From Bacteroidales bacterium (GTDB lineage Bacteria > Bacteroidota > Bacteroidia > Bacteroidales > GCA-2748055), in NCBI GenBank assembly GCA_020636775.1, contig JACJXF010000003.1:62001-126000 (forward strand): a DNA stretch of 64,000 bases, in the 5' to 3' direction. The translations under genes and the position numbers were made by a program. Below, piece after piece: positions 53,051-61,577 of this stretch. Below the pieces are notes generated by a model. That model had not been told where the DNA came from, ran no database searches, and saw nothing but the letters and a program-made list of their open reading frames with translations. The stretch's first letter is position 1. Each line of letters opens with the position of its first letter.

Positions 53051-54826
53051 GTGAAAAAATCGATTTTTTATAGAAGGGTTGTAACCTTTAGGGACAAGCA
53101 TCTTGGCCCACGCAGGTTTATCATTGCCCTTAGCTTTGTGATTGGTATTTTTGGAGGACTTGTGGCGGTACTTCTTAAAAACCTCGTTGCTTTTGTTGAG
53201 GAGTTTTTATTAACTGCCTTTAAGGCTGACCAGATTAATTTCTTTTATTTTGCTCTTCCTCTGGCAGGTATATTTCTGACCGTGCTTTTTGTAAAATTCT
53301 TTGTTAAGGATAACATTTCTCACGGAGTAACCAGGATCCTTTATGCCATGTCGAGAAATAATGCCATCCTCAAGGCTCATAACATGTATTCCTCCATGAT
53401 TGCCAGTACCCTTACCGTGGGATTTGGAGGTTCCGTAGGACTTGAAGCGCCAATTGTGCTAACCGGATCCGCTTTCGGATCAAGAATTTCAAAATTTTTT
53501 CATATGAACTATCGCACCACCATGCTTATGCTTGGATGCGGTGCTTCAGCTGCCATTGCCGGTATTTTTAAGGCTCCTATTGCTGCCCTGATATTCGCCC
53601 TTGAAGTTCTTATGCTTGACCTTACCATGTGGTCTCTTATTCCCCTTATGATTTCTGCAGTTACCGGTGCCACGGTTGCATATTTTCTGCTGGGAAAAAG
53701 TGTGATTTTCTTTTTCACTCTTCAGGATCCCTTTGTTCTGAATAACCTGCCCTTTTATATAATTCTTGGTATTGTATGCGGACTTGTGTCACTATACTTT
53801 ACCCGGGGTGTCAAATATATTGAACGGCGCTCATCGAAGCTCAAAAACCCCTATGAAAAACTGGTTATAGGAGGAATGGTACTGGGACTATTAATTTTCC
53901 TGTTTCCTCCCCTTTATGGTGAGGGTTACTTTACCCTTAAGGCCTTATTAACCGGTCATGCTGTGGATCTCACCAATAACAGCTTTTTCTATCAGTTAAG
54001 CGACAATTCCTGGATGCTGTTGCTGTACCTCTGTCTTGTTCTGTTCTTTAAGGTCATTGCCATGTCAGTTACCACCGCCAGCGGCGGAGTAGGGGGGATT
54101 TTTGCACCAGCGCTGTTTATGGGTGGAATTGTTGGATTCATAGTATCAAGGACCACCAATCTGACCAGTTTTGTGACGGTTTCAGAAAAGAATTTTACTC
54201 TTGTGGGAATGGCCGGATTAATGGCGGGAGTAATGCATGCACCCCTTACAGCAATATTCTTAATTGCAGAAATTACCGGAGGGTATGGATTATTCATTCC
54301 CCTGATTGTGACTTCTGCTATTTCCTACATGACGATCATTTATTTTGAGCCCCATTCCATTTATACCGAACGTCTTGCCAGGAAAGGGGACCTTATTACC
54401 CATCATAAGGACAAGGCAGTTCTGACACTTTTAAATCTTAAATCGGTTATTGAGAAGGATCTCAAAATTGTGAAGCCTGATGCTACTCTTGGCGATCTGG
54501 TAAAGATTATCTCAAAATCTAAGCGAAATATTTTCCCTGTAGTAGGTGAGGAGGGAATTCTGGAAGGTATTATTCTTCTAGATGACGTCAGAAGTATCAT
54601 ATTCAACCACGAGTTATACGATACAACTCTGGTTGCCGACCTCATGATTACCCCGCCTGCAACGGTTTCTTCCACAGAAGGAATGGAATCAGTCATGAAG
54701 AAATTTGAGGAATCGGGAGCATGGAACCTGCCGGTTACTGATGACAGGGTTTATGTTGGCTTTATTTCCAAAGCCAGAATTTTTAATATGTACCGGAAAT
54801 TGTTAGTTCAATTCAGCGATGAATAG
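53051..54826 (+). CDS. ClC-family chloride transporter or channel with CBS pair (second copy)
   Basis: A 591-residue paralogue of the preceding gene, with matching N-terminal length. The GTG start at 53051 aligns with the first copy (FII at residue 23 in both). The ClC domain covers about 25-435 and the CBS pair about 450-590. The gating Glu is kept (E132), but the following glycine and threonine differ (GLEAPIV instead of GLEGPTV). The position of the proton Glu is again Val (V186). The filter start reads SHGVTR rather than GSGIPE, less conserved than in the first copy. The Tyr is kept (SIYTERLAR). This suggests duplication followed by divergence in the ion pathway. It appears to have its own promoter. 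Confidence 0.92.
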   Translation: MKKSIFYRRVVTFRDKHLGPRRFIIALSFVIGIFGGLVAVLLKNLVAFVEEFLLTAFKADQINFFYFALPLAGIFLTVLFVKFFVKDNISHGVTRILYAMSRNNAILKAHNMYSSMIASTLTVGFGGSVGLEAPIVLTGSAFGSRISKFFHMNYRTTMLMLGCGASAAIAGIFKAPIAALIFALEVLMLDLTMWSLIPLMISAVTGATVAYFLLGKSVIFFFTLQDPFVLNNLPFYIILGIVCGLVSLYFTRGVKYIERRSSKLKNPYEKLVIGGMVLGLLIFLFPPLYGEGYFTLKALLTGHAVDLTNNSFFYQLSDNSWMLLLYLCLVLFFKVIAMSVTTASGGVGGIFAPALFMGGIVGFIVSRTTNLTSFVTVSEKNFTLVGMAGLMAGVMHAPLTAIFLIAEITGGYGLFIPLIVTSAISYMTIIYFEPHSIYTERLARKGDLITHHKDKAVLTLLNLKSVIEKDLKIVKPDATLGDLVKIISKSKRNIFPVVGEEGILEGIILLDDVRSIIFNHELYDTTLVADLMITPPATVSSTEGMESVMKKFEESGAWNLPVTDDRVYVGFISKARIFNMYRKLLVQFSDE

Positions 54827-54861
54827 GAACTTATTCATTGGATTTTTTTATTTTTAAGTCA

Positions 54862-54889
54862 GAATATTTTCCCAGTAGTGAAAATATTC
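54862..54889. promoter_or_regulatory. Perfect 9-base inverted repeat upstream of glyA
   Basis: GAATATTTT (54862-54870) and AAAATATTC (54881-54889) are exact reverse complements with a 10-base spacer. The element starts 36 bases after the second ClC stop and ends 46 bases before the glyA ATG. It could be an operator or a weak AT-rich terminator. Confidence 0.4.
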
Positions 54890-54935
54890 ATTCGCTTATT
54901 ATTGAAACATACAAACAAGCCAAATAAAACCAGCT

Positions 54936-56213
54936 ATGAAAAGAGATCTGCAACTATTCGACATTATCCAGCGTGAACAGAACCGCCAGAAAAGAGGTAT
55001 TGAACTGATTGCCTCCGAAAACTTTGTAAGCCTTCAGGTTATGGAGGCCATGGGTTCTGTACTTACCAATAAATATGCTGAAGGTTATCCCGGAAATCGC
55101 TATTATGGTGGCTGTGAGGTGGTTGATGAGGCAGAGCAACTTGCCATCGACCGGTTGAAGGAAATTTACAATGCTGAATATGCCAATGTGCAGCCCCATT
55201 CCGGCGCTCAGGCGAACATGTCGGTTTTTCTTACCTGCCTGAAGCCCGGTGATACTTTTCTGGGACTTGACTTAAGTCACGGAGGGCACCTCTCGCACGG
55301 TTCACCGGTAAACAGTTCAGGTTTACTGTATAATGCCATTTCCTATGGTCTTAACCGGGAAACCGAAATGGTCGATTATGATGCGATGGAGAAAATAGCC
55401 CACGAGAAGAAACCAAAACTGATTATTGCAGGGGCATCAGCTTATTCGCGCGACTGGGACTATGCAAGGATGAGAAAGCTGGCTGATTCCATTGGCGCAA
55501 TATTTATGGTGGATATGGCCCATCCGGCAGGACTCATTGCGGCCGGACTTTTGAAGAATCCGCTTGAACATGCACATATCGTTACCTCCACAACTCATAA
55601 AACCCTTCGCGGGCCGAGAGGTGGAATTATTTTAATGGGAAAGGATTTCGAAAATCCCTGGAAGATTTCAACCAAAAAAGGCGAAGTAAGGATGATGTCA
55701 TCCCTTCTTAATTCTGCAGTTTTTCCGGGAATACAGGGCGGTCCACTGGAACATATAATCGCGGCTAAAGCCGTAGCCTTTGGAGAAGCTCTGCAGCCGG
55801 AATATAAGGATTACCAGAAGCAGGTAGTGAAAAATGCGAAAGTTATGGCTGACAGTTTTATGAAACTTGGATACAAAGTGGTCTCCGGGGGTACAGATAA
55901 CCACTCCATGCTGATCGATCTTCGAACCAAAGTGGCCGATGTTACAGGCAAGGAAGTTGAGAAAGCCCTTGTTTTGGCTGATATCACCGTAAATAAAAAT
56001 ATGGTTCCCTTTGATAGCCGTTCTCCATTCCTTACATCAGGAATAAGGGTAGGCACTCCGGCAATTACCACAAGAGGGGTTAAAGAGGACTTAATTCCCA
56101 GCATCGTAGCTCTCATGGATGAGGTAATCACTCAGGTAAATGATCCTCTGGTTATCGATAAGGTACGCGCAAAGGTCAATACTATGATGAAAGATTTCCA
56201 GATGTTTGCCTGA
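54936..56213 (+). CDS. glyA: Serine hydroxymethyltransferase
   Basis: A 425-residue PLP enzyme that converts serine and THF to glycine and methylene-THF, supplying one-carbon units that MetF and MetH use further. PLP is bound by K222 in STTHKTLRGPRGG. Other signatures are GIELIASENF, KYAEGYPGNRYYGGCEVVD, VQPHSGAQANMSVF, and VDMAHPAGLIAAG with the Asp and His of the PLP pocket. The length is normal. It is the first gene of a tight cluster, with the receiver gene 12 bases downstream. Confidence 0.97.
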   Translation: MKRDLQLFDIIQREQNRQKRGIELIASENFVSLQVMEAMGSVLTNKYAEGYPGNRYYGGCEVVDEAEQLAIDRLKEIYNAEYANVQPHSGAQANMSVFLTCLKPGDTFLGLDLSHGGHLSHGSPVNSSGLLYNAISYGLNRETEMVDYDAMEKIAHEKKPKLIIAGASAYSRDWDYARMRKLADSIGAIFMVDMAHPAGLIAAGLLKNPLEHAHIVTSTTHKTLRGPRGGIILMGKDFENPWKISTKKGEVRMMSSLLNSAVFPGIQGGPLEHIIAAKAVAFGEALQPEYKDYQKQVVKNAKVMADSFMKLGYKVVSGGTDNHSMLIDLRTKVADVTGKEVEKALVLADITVNKNMVPFDSRSPFLTSGIRVGTPAITTRGVKEDLIPSIVALMDEVITQVNDPLVIDKVRAKVNTMMKDFQMFA

Positions 56214-56225
56214 GATTCATTATGC

Positions 56226-56618
56226 ATGAAAAAAGCAGCTCTTATATTCGTAGTTGATGATGATGTGCTGATACAGAAAATTATCTCAGCCGAGTTGAAA
56301 AAACTAAAGGCTGAGGTGATGGTTTTTTCCTATGGTGAAGACTGTTTAAAGGAGTTACATCTTAAGCCCGACCTGCTTATTCTGGATTATATTTTTGCCG
56401 ATGCCGGTCGTCCGAGACTCTCCGGTCTTGAAATTTTAAAGGAAATACGTAAGGAACATCCGGATTTACCTGTCATAATTCTTTCCGGCCAGGAAAGTGG
56501 AAATACAGTTCTTGAACTTATGAAACTTGATATTGAAGAATACATTATCAAGGAAAAGGAGTTTTCCCGGAAGGTAAGAGAAGCGGCTGCGGGTATTATT
56601 AACAGGGATAAATCATAG
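56226..56618 (+). CDS. Stand-alone receiver-domain response regulator
   Basis: A 130-residue protein that is a single CheY-like receiver. The acidic pocket is DDD at 11-13, the phosphate-accepting Asp is D54 (LLILDYIF), the switch Ser is S87 (VIILSGQ) and the conserved Lys is K109 (EEYIIKE). There is no DNA-binding or enzyme output domain. A short insertion (ADAGRPRLS) follows D54. It must act by protein contact or as a phosphate relay. It lies 12 bases after glyA and 5 bases before the TauE gene. No histidine kinase is found in the window. Confidence 0.87.
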   Translation: MKKAALIFVVDDDVLIQKIISAELKKLKAEVMVFSYGEDCLKELHLKPDLLILDYIFADAGRPRLSGLEILKEIRKEHPDLPVIILSGQESGNTVLELMKLDIEEYIIKEKEFSRKVREAAAGIINRDKS

Positions 56619-56623
56619 CTGCT

Positions 56624-57373
56624 ATGGAATGGTACCAGGTTGCCTTACTCATTTCAGCAGGAATTGTCGCTGGTTTTATTAATACGATTGCAGGTAGCGG
56701 CTCACTTTTAACTCTGCCACTTTTTATGGCATTCGGGTTGTCAGCTCCCGTAGCGAATGGAACCAACAGAATAGGAATACTTCTGCAGACCATTGTGGGT
56801 GCGGCCAGTTTTAAGAAACAGAAAATACTCGACTTCAGATCGGCTGCAATTATTGGAATCCCTTCGGTTGCAGGCTCCCTCCTCGGAGCGCTCATAGCGG
56901 TAGATATAGATGAAAAGGCAATGAAAACCGCCATTGGGTTTTTACTGATTATCATGTTTTTTCTGATACTCTGGAAACCTTCGCGTTGGATCAAAAGCAG
57001 AGAAGGCAATCCCCCTCTGCCACTCTGGGCCCAGATAATCATTTTCTTCTTCGTTGGTGTTTACGGAGGATTTATTCAGGCCGGAGTGGGGTTTTTCCTG
57101 CTTGCGGCGCTGGTACTGGGATCGGGATTTGACTTAATTAAAGCCAATGCACTGAAAGTATTTCTGGTTCTCTTGTATACTCCCTTTTCCCTGGTGGTAT
57201 TTATCCTGAATAACCAGGTAGATTACAAGCTGGGATTGATAGTTGCAGCAGGCAGCATGATCGGTGCCTGGCTGGGGGCAAAATTTTCGGTTAAATGGGG
57301 TCCCGGGGTTGTAAGAATATTTCTGTTGCTAACTCTGCTGGTAGCATCGGCTAAGTTGCTTGGGCTTTTTTAG
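56624..57373 (+). CDS. TauE/SafE-family membrane exporter
   Basis: A 249-residue protein with about eight membrane helices and the duplicated TauE/SafE (DUF81) pattern: the first half opens with GIVAGFINTIAGSGSLLTLP and the second with GVYGGFIQAGVGFFLLAAL. Family members export sulfite, sulfoacetate or related organic anions; the substrate here is not known. It starts 5 bases after the receiver gene, so the two are almost surely co-transcribed with glyA. Its stop codon lies one base from the tonB-like stop codon on the opposite strand. Confidence 0.88.
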   Translation: MEWYQVALLISAGIVAGFINTIAGSGSLLTLPLFMAFGLSAPVANGTNRIGILLQTIVGAASFKKQKILDFRSAAIIGIPSVAGSLLGALIAVDIDEKAMKTAIGFLLIIMFFLILWKPSRWIKSREGNPPLPLWAQIIIFFFVGVYGGFIQAGVGFFLLAALVLGSGFDLIKANALKVFLVLLYTPFSLVVFILNNQVDYKLGLIVAAGSMIGAWLGAKFSVKWGPGVVRIFLLLTLLVASAKLLGLF

Positions 57374-57374
57374 T

Positions 57375-58235
57375 TTAGCGGGGTTCAATGATGTATCGTA
57401 TCCATCCCTGCTGACGAAAAGCAGCTTTTTGATCAACTGTAAACTTAGCAGATGCAGCAGCTTTTAATACCGCTTCATAAATACAGTCGTCCTGAAAATT
57501 AGATTCGAGAATGGAAGGATCACCTGCTACGTTTCCTTCAGGATCAACATTTATTCTTACCTTAATTATTACCCTAGATGTAACAGTGCAACCTCCAACA
57601 GCGGGAAGAGGAAGTGATCCTCTTGCACCCCTCGTGCCCAATCCAAATGAGATACCATTCCCCAATCCCCCGCCATCACCATAATTACTGGCATCAGGAG
57701 TGCCATCAGGATTTCCCTGGTTTCCGGTTCCCTCAGTAACTCCCTGTCCGCCGGTGGTAGTACCCACACCTTTATTGGCAAAGGCATTTTTTGCCCTGTT
57801 ATTCGCTTCATCAGTTATTTTTTTCTGACGTGCAGCCTCGGCTTCCTGAAGCCTTTTTTCTTCGGCTTGTTTTTTCTCAAGTTCAATTTTTCGTAACTCT
57901 TCGGCTGTAGGTTTATTTTCTTTTACCTTCGTCTCTTCAATGTTCTGAACAGTTTTTGTGTCTACCTTTTCCTGCTTCACCTGTTTTACTGGAACAACAG
58001 CAGTTTCATTTACTTTTTCCTCAACAGGCGGTTGCGGTTCATCTTCACTGGCCTGAACTTCCTCTCCTTTGGGTTCAAATTTGCCCAGTCCTGTTTCACT
58101 GTTACCAAAATTTACCAGCACACCCTGCTCCTCAGGGGGAGGATCAGGAAAGCTGAAACCGAAAAACAAGAGCAGGAATAATAACAGTAAGTGAAATAAT
58201 ATGGTACCTGCTAATCCTCTGGTGTTATATTGCAT
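57375..58235 (-). CDS. TonB-like energy transducer
   Basis: A 286-residue protein with one N-terminal membrane helix (about 8-25), a Pro/Glu/Lys-rich periplasmic linker (about 45-150, with EPQPPVEEKV and a coiled AEELRKIELEKKQAEEKR stretch), a Gly/Asn-rich flexible part (about 155-205), and a C-terminal domain (about 210-286; RVIIKVRINVDPEGNVAG, then AAASAKFTVD). It carries energy from the ExbB-ExbD motor to outer-membrane receptors. The C-terminal domain is close to TonB_C but short. It is the last gene of an ExbB-ExbD-ExbD-TonB operon, 11 bases after the second exbD. Confidence 0.88.
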   Translation of the reverse strand: MQYNTRGLAGTILFHLLLLFLLLFFGFSFPDPPPEEQGVLVNFGNSETGLGKFEPKGEEVQASEDEPQPPVEEKVNETAVVPVKQVKQEKVDTKTVQNIEETKVKENKPTAEELRKIELEKKQAEEKRLQEAEAARQKKITDEANNRAKNAFANKGVGTTTGGQGVTEGTGNQGNPDGTPDASNYGDGGGLGNGISFGLGTRGARGSLPLPAVGGCTVTSRVIIKVRINVDPEGNVAGDPSILESNFQDDCIYEAVLKAAASAKFTVDQKAAFRQQGWIRYIIEPR

Positions 58236-58246
58236 GGCTTTAGTCT

Positions 58247-58642
58247 TTAAAGAGACCTTGTTCCCAGAATAACCTTAAACCTGTTTTGCTTGGCTATTTC
58301 GAGAAGCTTATAAATTTCATCCATATTCACATTCTCATCAGCATTGATACGAATGGTAGGCGGTTCTTTGGGACTGCCCAGTTTTTCTTTTATCAGGGGT
58401 TCTACCTGATCGAAGGTACATGATGTCCCATCTACCATAAATTCCATTTTATTGGTAATTGAAATGGTTAAAAGGGGAGTGGCAACTGTCTGGTTATTGC
58501 TCTGCGGCAACATTATGTTCGACGCCACAGGAGCAGTAAGTGTGGAAACCAGCATAAAGAACAGGAGCAACAGAAAAACTATATCTGTCATGCCGGAAAG
58601 GGCAAAATTTATACTGGATTTATTTTTTGAAGCGATTGCCAT
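58247..58642 (-). CDS. exbD: ExbD/TolR biopolymer transport protein (second copy)
   Basis: A 131-residue protein with one N-terminal membrane helix (about 15-40) and a periplasmic domain. The membrane segment begins with FALSGMTDIVFLLLLFFMLVST, in which the Asp before the helix is the conserved proton-carrying residue of ExbD/TolR. It works with ExbB to power TonB. Its neighbour upstream is another exbD, and they are immediately adjacent (no bases between). Two ExbD copies may form a mixed pair in the motor. Confidence 0.92.
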   Translation of the reverse strand: MAIASKNKSSINFALSGMTDIVFLLLLFFMLVSTLTAPVASNIMLPQSNNQTVATPLLTISITNKMEFMVDGTSCTFDQVEPLIKEKLGSPKEPPTIRINADENVNMDEIYKLLEIAKQNRFKVILGTRSL

Positions 58643-59035
58643 TTATTGCTTTATTAAAACAACTTTATAATTGTTTTTCACTGCTACATTCATCACACCG
58701 ACGGTTTCCTTAACGGTAACATCGTTTGCGGTAATCAGTTTGAAAGTAGGATCATTCTGCCCGTTGAGTTTTCGGGTAAGAATGGCGGATAATTCATCTA
58801 TGCTGACCTTTTTACCATCAATGCTAATATTTCCGCTTCCCTGTAGCTCCACCTCCGGAACTTCATCCTGAGAAAGGCTGCTTGTCTGTCCCTGTTGCGG
58901 AAGCAGCAATTTCAGAGCATTCGGAGCAATCATGGTAGATGTAATCATAAAAAACAGGAGCAGCAGGAAGACGATATCCGTCATTCCGGAAGTACTGAAT
59001 GCAACTGTAATTTTATTTCTCGTTTTGATTCTCAT
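58643..59035 (-). CDS. exbD: ExbD/TolR biopolymer transport protein (first copy)
   Basis: A 130-residue protein like the following gene, with FSTSGMTDIVFLLLLFFMITST carrying the conserved Asp and a periplasmic domain (about 45-130; GNISIDGKKVSIDELSAIL). The membrane segments of the two ExbD copies are almost identical, while their periplasmic parts have diverged. It lies 4 bases after exbB. The duplication is typical of Bacteroidota exbB-exbD-exbD-tonB operons. Confidence 0.92.
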   Translation of the reverse strand: MRIKTRNKITVAFSTSGMTDIVFLLLLFFMITSTMIAPNALKLLLPQQGQTSSLSQDEVPEVELQGSGNISIDGKKVSIDELSAILTRKLNGQNDPTFKLITANDVTVKETVGVMNVAVKNNYKVVLIKQ

Positions 59036-59039
59036 CCTA

Positions 59040-59729
59040 TTATTTTACAGGCTCATTTAAAAGATCCATAAATTCAGTAGTACTTGCTTCCAGTGTGTTT
59101 ACAACCTTCTCTACTTTTGCAACCAGTGCATTATAGGCAAAGTAGGCAAATATCCCTACAATAAGACCGGCAACTGTGGTTACAAGTGCTGTGTAAATAC
59201 CTGTTGACAGCAGGGAAACATTTATATTATTTCCTGCGGCCGACATTTCCATAAATGATTGTATCATTCCAATAACCGTTCCAAAAAACCCGATCATGGG
59301 TGCTCCACCTGCACAGGATGCCAGAGTAGGCAGACCCTGCTCGAGCTTGTATATTTCGAGGCGGCCAACATTCTCAATGGCAGCATTAACATCATTCAGT
59401 GGCCTCCCAATCCTGCTGATTCCTTTGTGGATCATGTGTGCAACAGGATTATTGGTGGTTTCGCAAAGATTTTTTGCAGCATCAATTTTTCCGTCCATAA
59501 TATAATCGCGGATACGGTTCATGAAATTGATATCAATTTTCTGTGCTTTTTTGATGGCAAAATACCTTTCTATAAAGATGTAAACTGCGATAATTGAAAG
59601 TGCAAGAATAGGGATCATTACCCAGCCCCCTTTCATGGCTACTGAAAGAAAAGTCTCTTCCCGTGTACCACCTGTCTGAATGCTGGATGTTTCCGTTGTA
59701 ATGACCTGAAGGATTGTCAGAATATTCAT
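59040..59729 (-). CDS. exbB: ExbB/TolQ/MotA-family proton channel
   Basis: A 229-residue inner-membrane protein with three membrane helices (about 33-52, 130-155 and 170-195). The family signature appears in the second half (LPTLASCAGGAPMIGFFGTVIGMIQSF, then LLSTGIYTALVTTVAGLIVGI). It forms the proton-driven stator complex with the two ExbD proteins. It is the first gene of the operon, and the promoter should lie in the gap up to the nhaD gene. Confidence 0.93.
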   Translation of the reverse strand: MNILTILQVITTETSSIQTGGTREETFLSVAMKGGWVMIPILALSIIAVYIFIERYFAIKKAQKIDINFMNRIRDYIMDGKIDAAKNLCETTNNPVAHMIHKGISRIGRPLNDVNAAIENVGRLEIYKLEQGLPTLASCAGGAPMIGFFGTVIGMIQSFMEMSAAGNNINVSLLSTGIYTALVTTVAGLIVGIFAYFAYNALVAKVEKVVNTLEASTTEFMDLLNEPVK

Positions 59730-59840
59730 GGTAAAATATTTTTTTTTGCGAAGTTATTAAAAAAAACGCTTGATATAGGCTTTGTATTATGTGGGATTGT
59801 TAATATATGTGGGGAATTATTAACAATGGGGAGGCGATAG

Positions 59841-59894
59841 GGACGTAACGGAGGTGACGGAAGTAACGGAAGTAACGGACGTAAAGGAAGTAAC
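59841..59894. repeat. Six tandem copies of a 9-base repeat, GGAnGTAAC
   Basis: Consecutive units, starting at 59841, are GGACGTAAC, GGAGGTGAC, GGAAGTAAC, GGAAGTAAC, GGACGTAAA and GGAAGTAAC. They are followed by a degenerate purine-rich run of GGAGCAGGG-type units. It lies in the 244-bp gap between exbB and nhaD, and it forms no gene. It is a short minisatellite, probably variable in copy number between strains. Confidence 0.85.
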
Positions 59895-59973
59895 GGAGCA
59901 GGGGCAGGAGCAGGGATGTCTTTTCAAAGCAGACAGTCCATTCCTCTTGCCCTTCCCCCTTGCACTTATCTTT

Positions 59974-61455
59974 CTAAACATGCATCACCAGCGATTCCAC
60001 ATAATAATATGCACCACCGGCAAGGTAGCCTAATAATGCCAGAAGGGATATTTTTTTCAGGTACCAGATGAAATCTATTTTTTCAAGTCCCATAGCGGCC
60101 ACACCTGCGGCAGAGCCAATAATCAAAATGCTGCCTCCTGTACCGGCTGTATAGGCAAGGAATTCCCAGAATACGCCATCTTTAACAAAATTATGCGCAT
60201 ACTGCATGGCTGCAGGGTCGGCAATGGCATGCAGATGCGCCGGGTCAACAATAGGGTACATACCCATAGCTCCGGCCACCAGAGGCACATTGTCGACAAT
60301 AGAAGATAGAATACCAATGGCCATATCGATCAGAAATACATTTCCTAAACTGCTGTCGAGCGATTTGGCCAATAAAGCCAGGTGACCGGCCGACTGCAAA
60401 GCGGCAACTGCACTTAATATGCCAAGGAAGAAGAACACTGTAGGAAGTTCAACACGCTTCAGAATATTGGTAATTTTAAGTTTTGATTTTACTTCAACAT
60501 CTTTTCCTCTGTGCATTATCTCAGTTACCAGCCATATCAAGGAAAGACTCAGCAACATCCCCATGTAAGGCGGAAGGTGGGTAACGGTTTTAAAGACAGG
60601 AACAAACAATAATCCGCTTACGCCTAAAATCAGCATCAGTTTTCTTTCATATAAAGTTACCAGACCAGCATTATCTGATTTAACTGCAGGTCTTGAAATA
60701 TTTCCTTTCATTATAAAACTAAGGACTATTAGTGGAACAATAATATTTATCAAACTCGGAATAATAACCCTGGTAATGATGGAAACAGTTGAAACCTGTC
60801 CGCCAATCCATAACATAATGGTGGTAACATCACCTATTGGCGACCATGCACCCCCTGCATTGGCAGCAAGAACGACCATACTGGCAAAAAACCAGCGGTC
60901 CTGTTTTTCGGAAATCAGTTTTCTCAACAGTGCCACCATAACAATTGTGGTCGTGAGGTTATCCAGCACAGCTGACATAAAAAAAGTAAGGAAACAGATT
61001 ATCCAGAGTAGTTTTACCTTATGGGTAGTCCTTATTCTGTCGGTGATTACCTTAAACCCTTCATGCTGATCAATAACTTCAACAATGGTCATGGCTCCAA
61101 GTAGGAAGAAAAGAATCTCTGCAATTTCGCCCAGGTGTTCAATTATCTGAACTTCAACAATCCATTCGCGCATGTGATCCAGCCATTCGGCTCTGGCTGC
61201 AGCATCAAGGCTGAATAAACCGGTAAGAAATGACTTTGTGGCACCTTCATCAGCTAATCCTTCCTTTACAGCTACAAATTTTGAAAACGCCGGACTTAAA
61301 CCACCGGCCAGAATATCGAAGGCACCGAAGATATAGGCCACCCAGCAAAGAGTTCCGATTGCAAGGGCTGAAACTGCCTTATCAACTTTCAGAGGATGTT
61401 CCAGAGCAATGGCAATATATCCCAGAACAAAGATTACTATCATCAATATAAACAT
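59974..61455 (-). CDS. nhaD: NhaD-type sodium/proton antiporter
   Basis: A 493-residue inner-membrane protein with about 12 helices of the ion-transporter superfamily. Signature segments are DNLTTTIVMVALLRKLI and NAGGAWSPIGDVTTIMLWIGGQ, with the polar residues that bind sodium, and SIVDNVPLVAGAMGM in the second half. It expels sodium (or lithium) in exchange for protons and is common in marine and alkaliphilic bacteria. It stands alone between the exbB operon and the TamB-like gene. Confidence 0.93.
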   Translation of the reverse strand: MFILMIVIFVLGYIAIALEHPLKVDKAVSALAIGTLCWVAYIFGAFDILAGGLSPAFSKFVAVKEGLADEGATKSFLTGLFSLDAAARAEWLDHMREWIVEVQIIEHLGEIAEILFFLLGAMTIVEVIDQHEGFKVITDRIRTTHKVKLLWIICFLTFFMSAVLDNLTTTIVMVALLRKLISEKQDRWFFASMVVLAANAGGAWSPIGDVTTIMLWIGGQVSTVSIITRVIIPSLINIIVPLIVLSFIMKGNISRPAVKSDNAGLVTLYERKLMLILGVSGLLFVPVFKTVTHLPPYMGMLLSLSLIWLVTEIMHRGKDVEVKSKLKITNILKRVELPTVFFFLGILSAVAALQSAGHLALLAKSLDSSLGNVFLIDMAIGILSSIVDNVPLVAGAMGMYPIVDPAHLHAIADPAAMQYAHNFVKDGVFWEFLAYTAGTGGSILIIGSAAGVAAMGLEKIDFIWYLKKISLLALLGYLAGGAYYYVESLVMHV

Positions 61456-61577
61456 AGCTGTAATTTTAGGATTGATTTACAAAGCCTAAATATATAAATG
61501 ATATTTTATTTACCTTAAACCTGAATGGATTATTTTGACAACAGGGGATTTAATGAAGCTGAACAAGTTCCGCAGGA

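Noticed and set aside
56226..56618. Partner receiver for the PP2C phosphatases as a defined pathway
   Set aside because: There is only co-residence within the window, tens of kilobases apart; no shared operon or motif supports a direct link.
59841..59894. CRISPR-like tandem array
   Set aside because: The units are 9 bases and directly adjacent without unique spacers, so it is a minisatellite.
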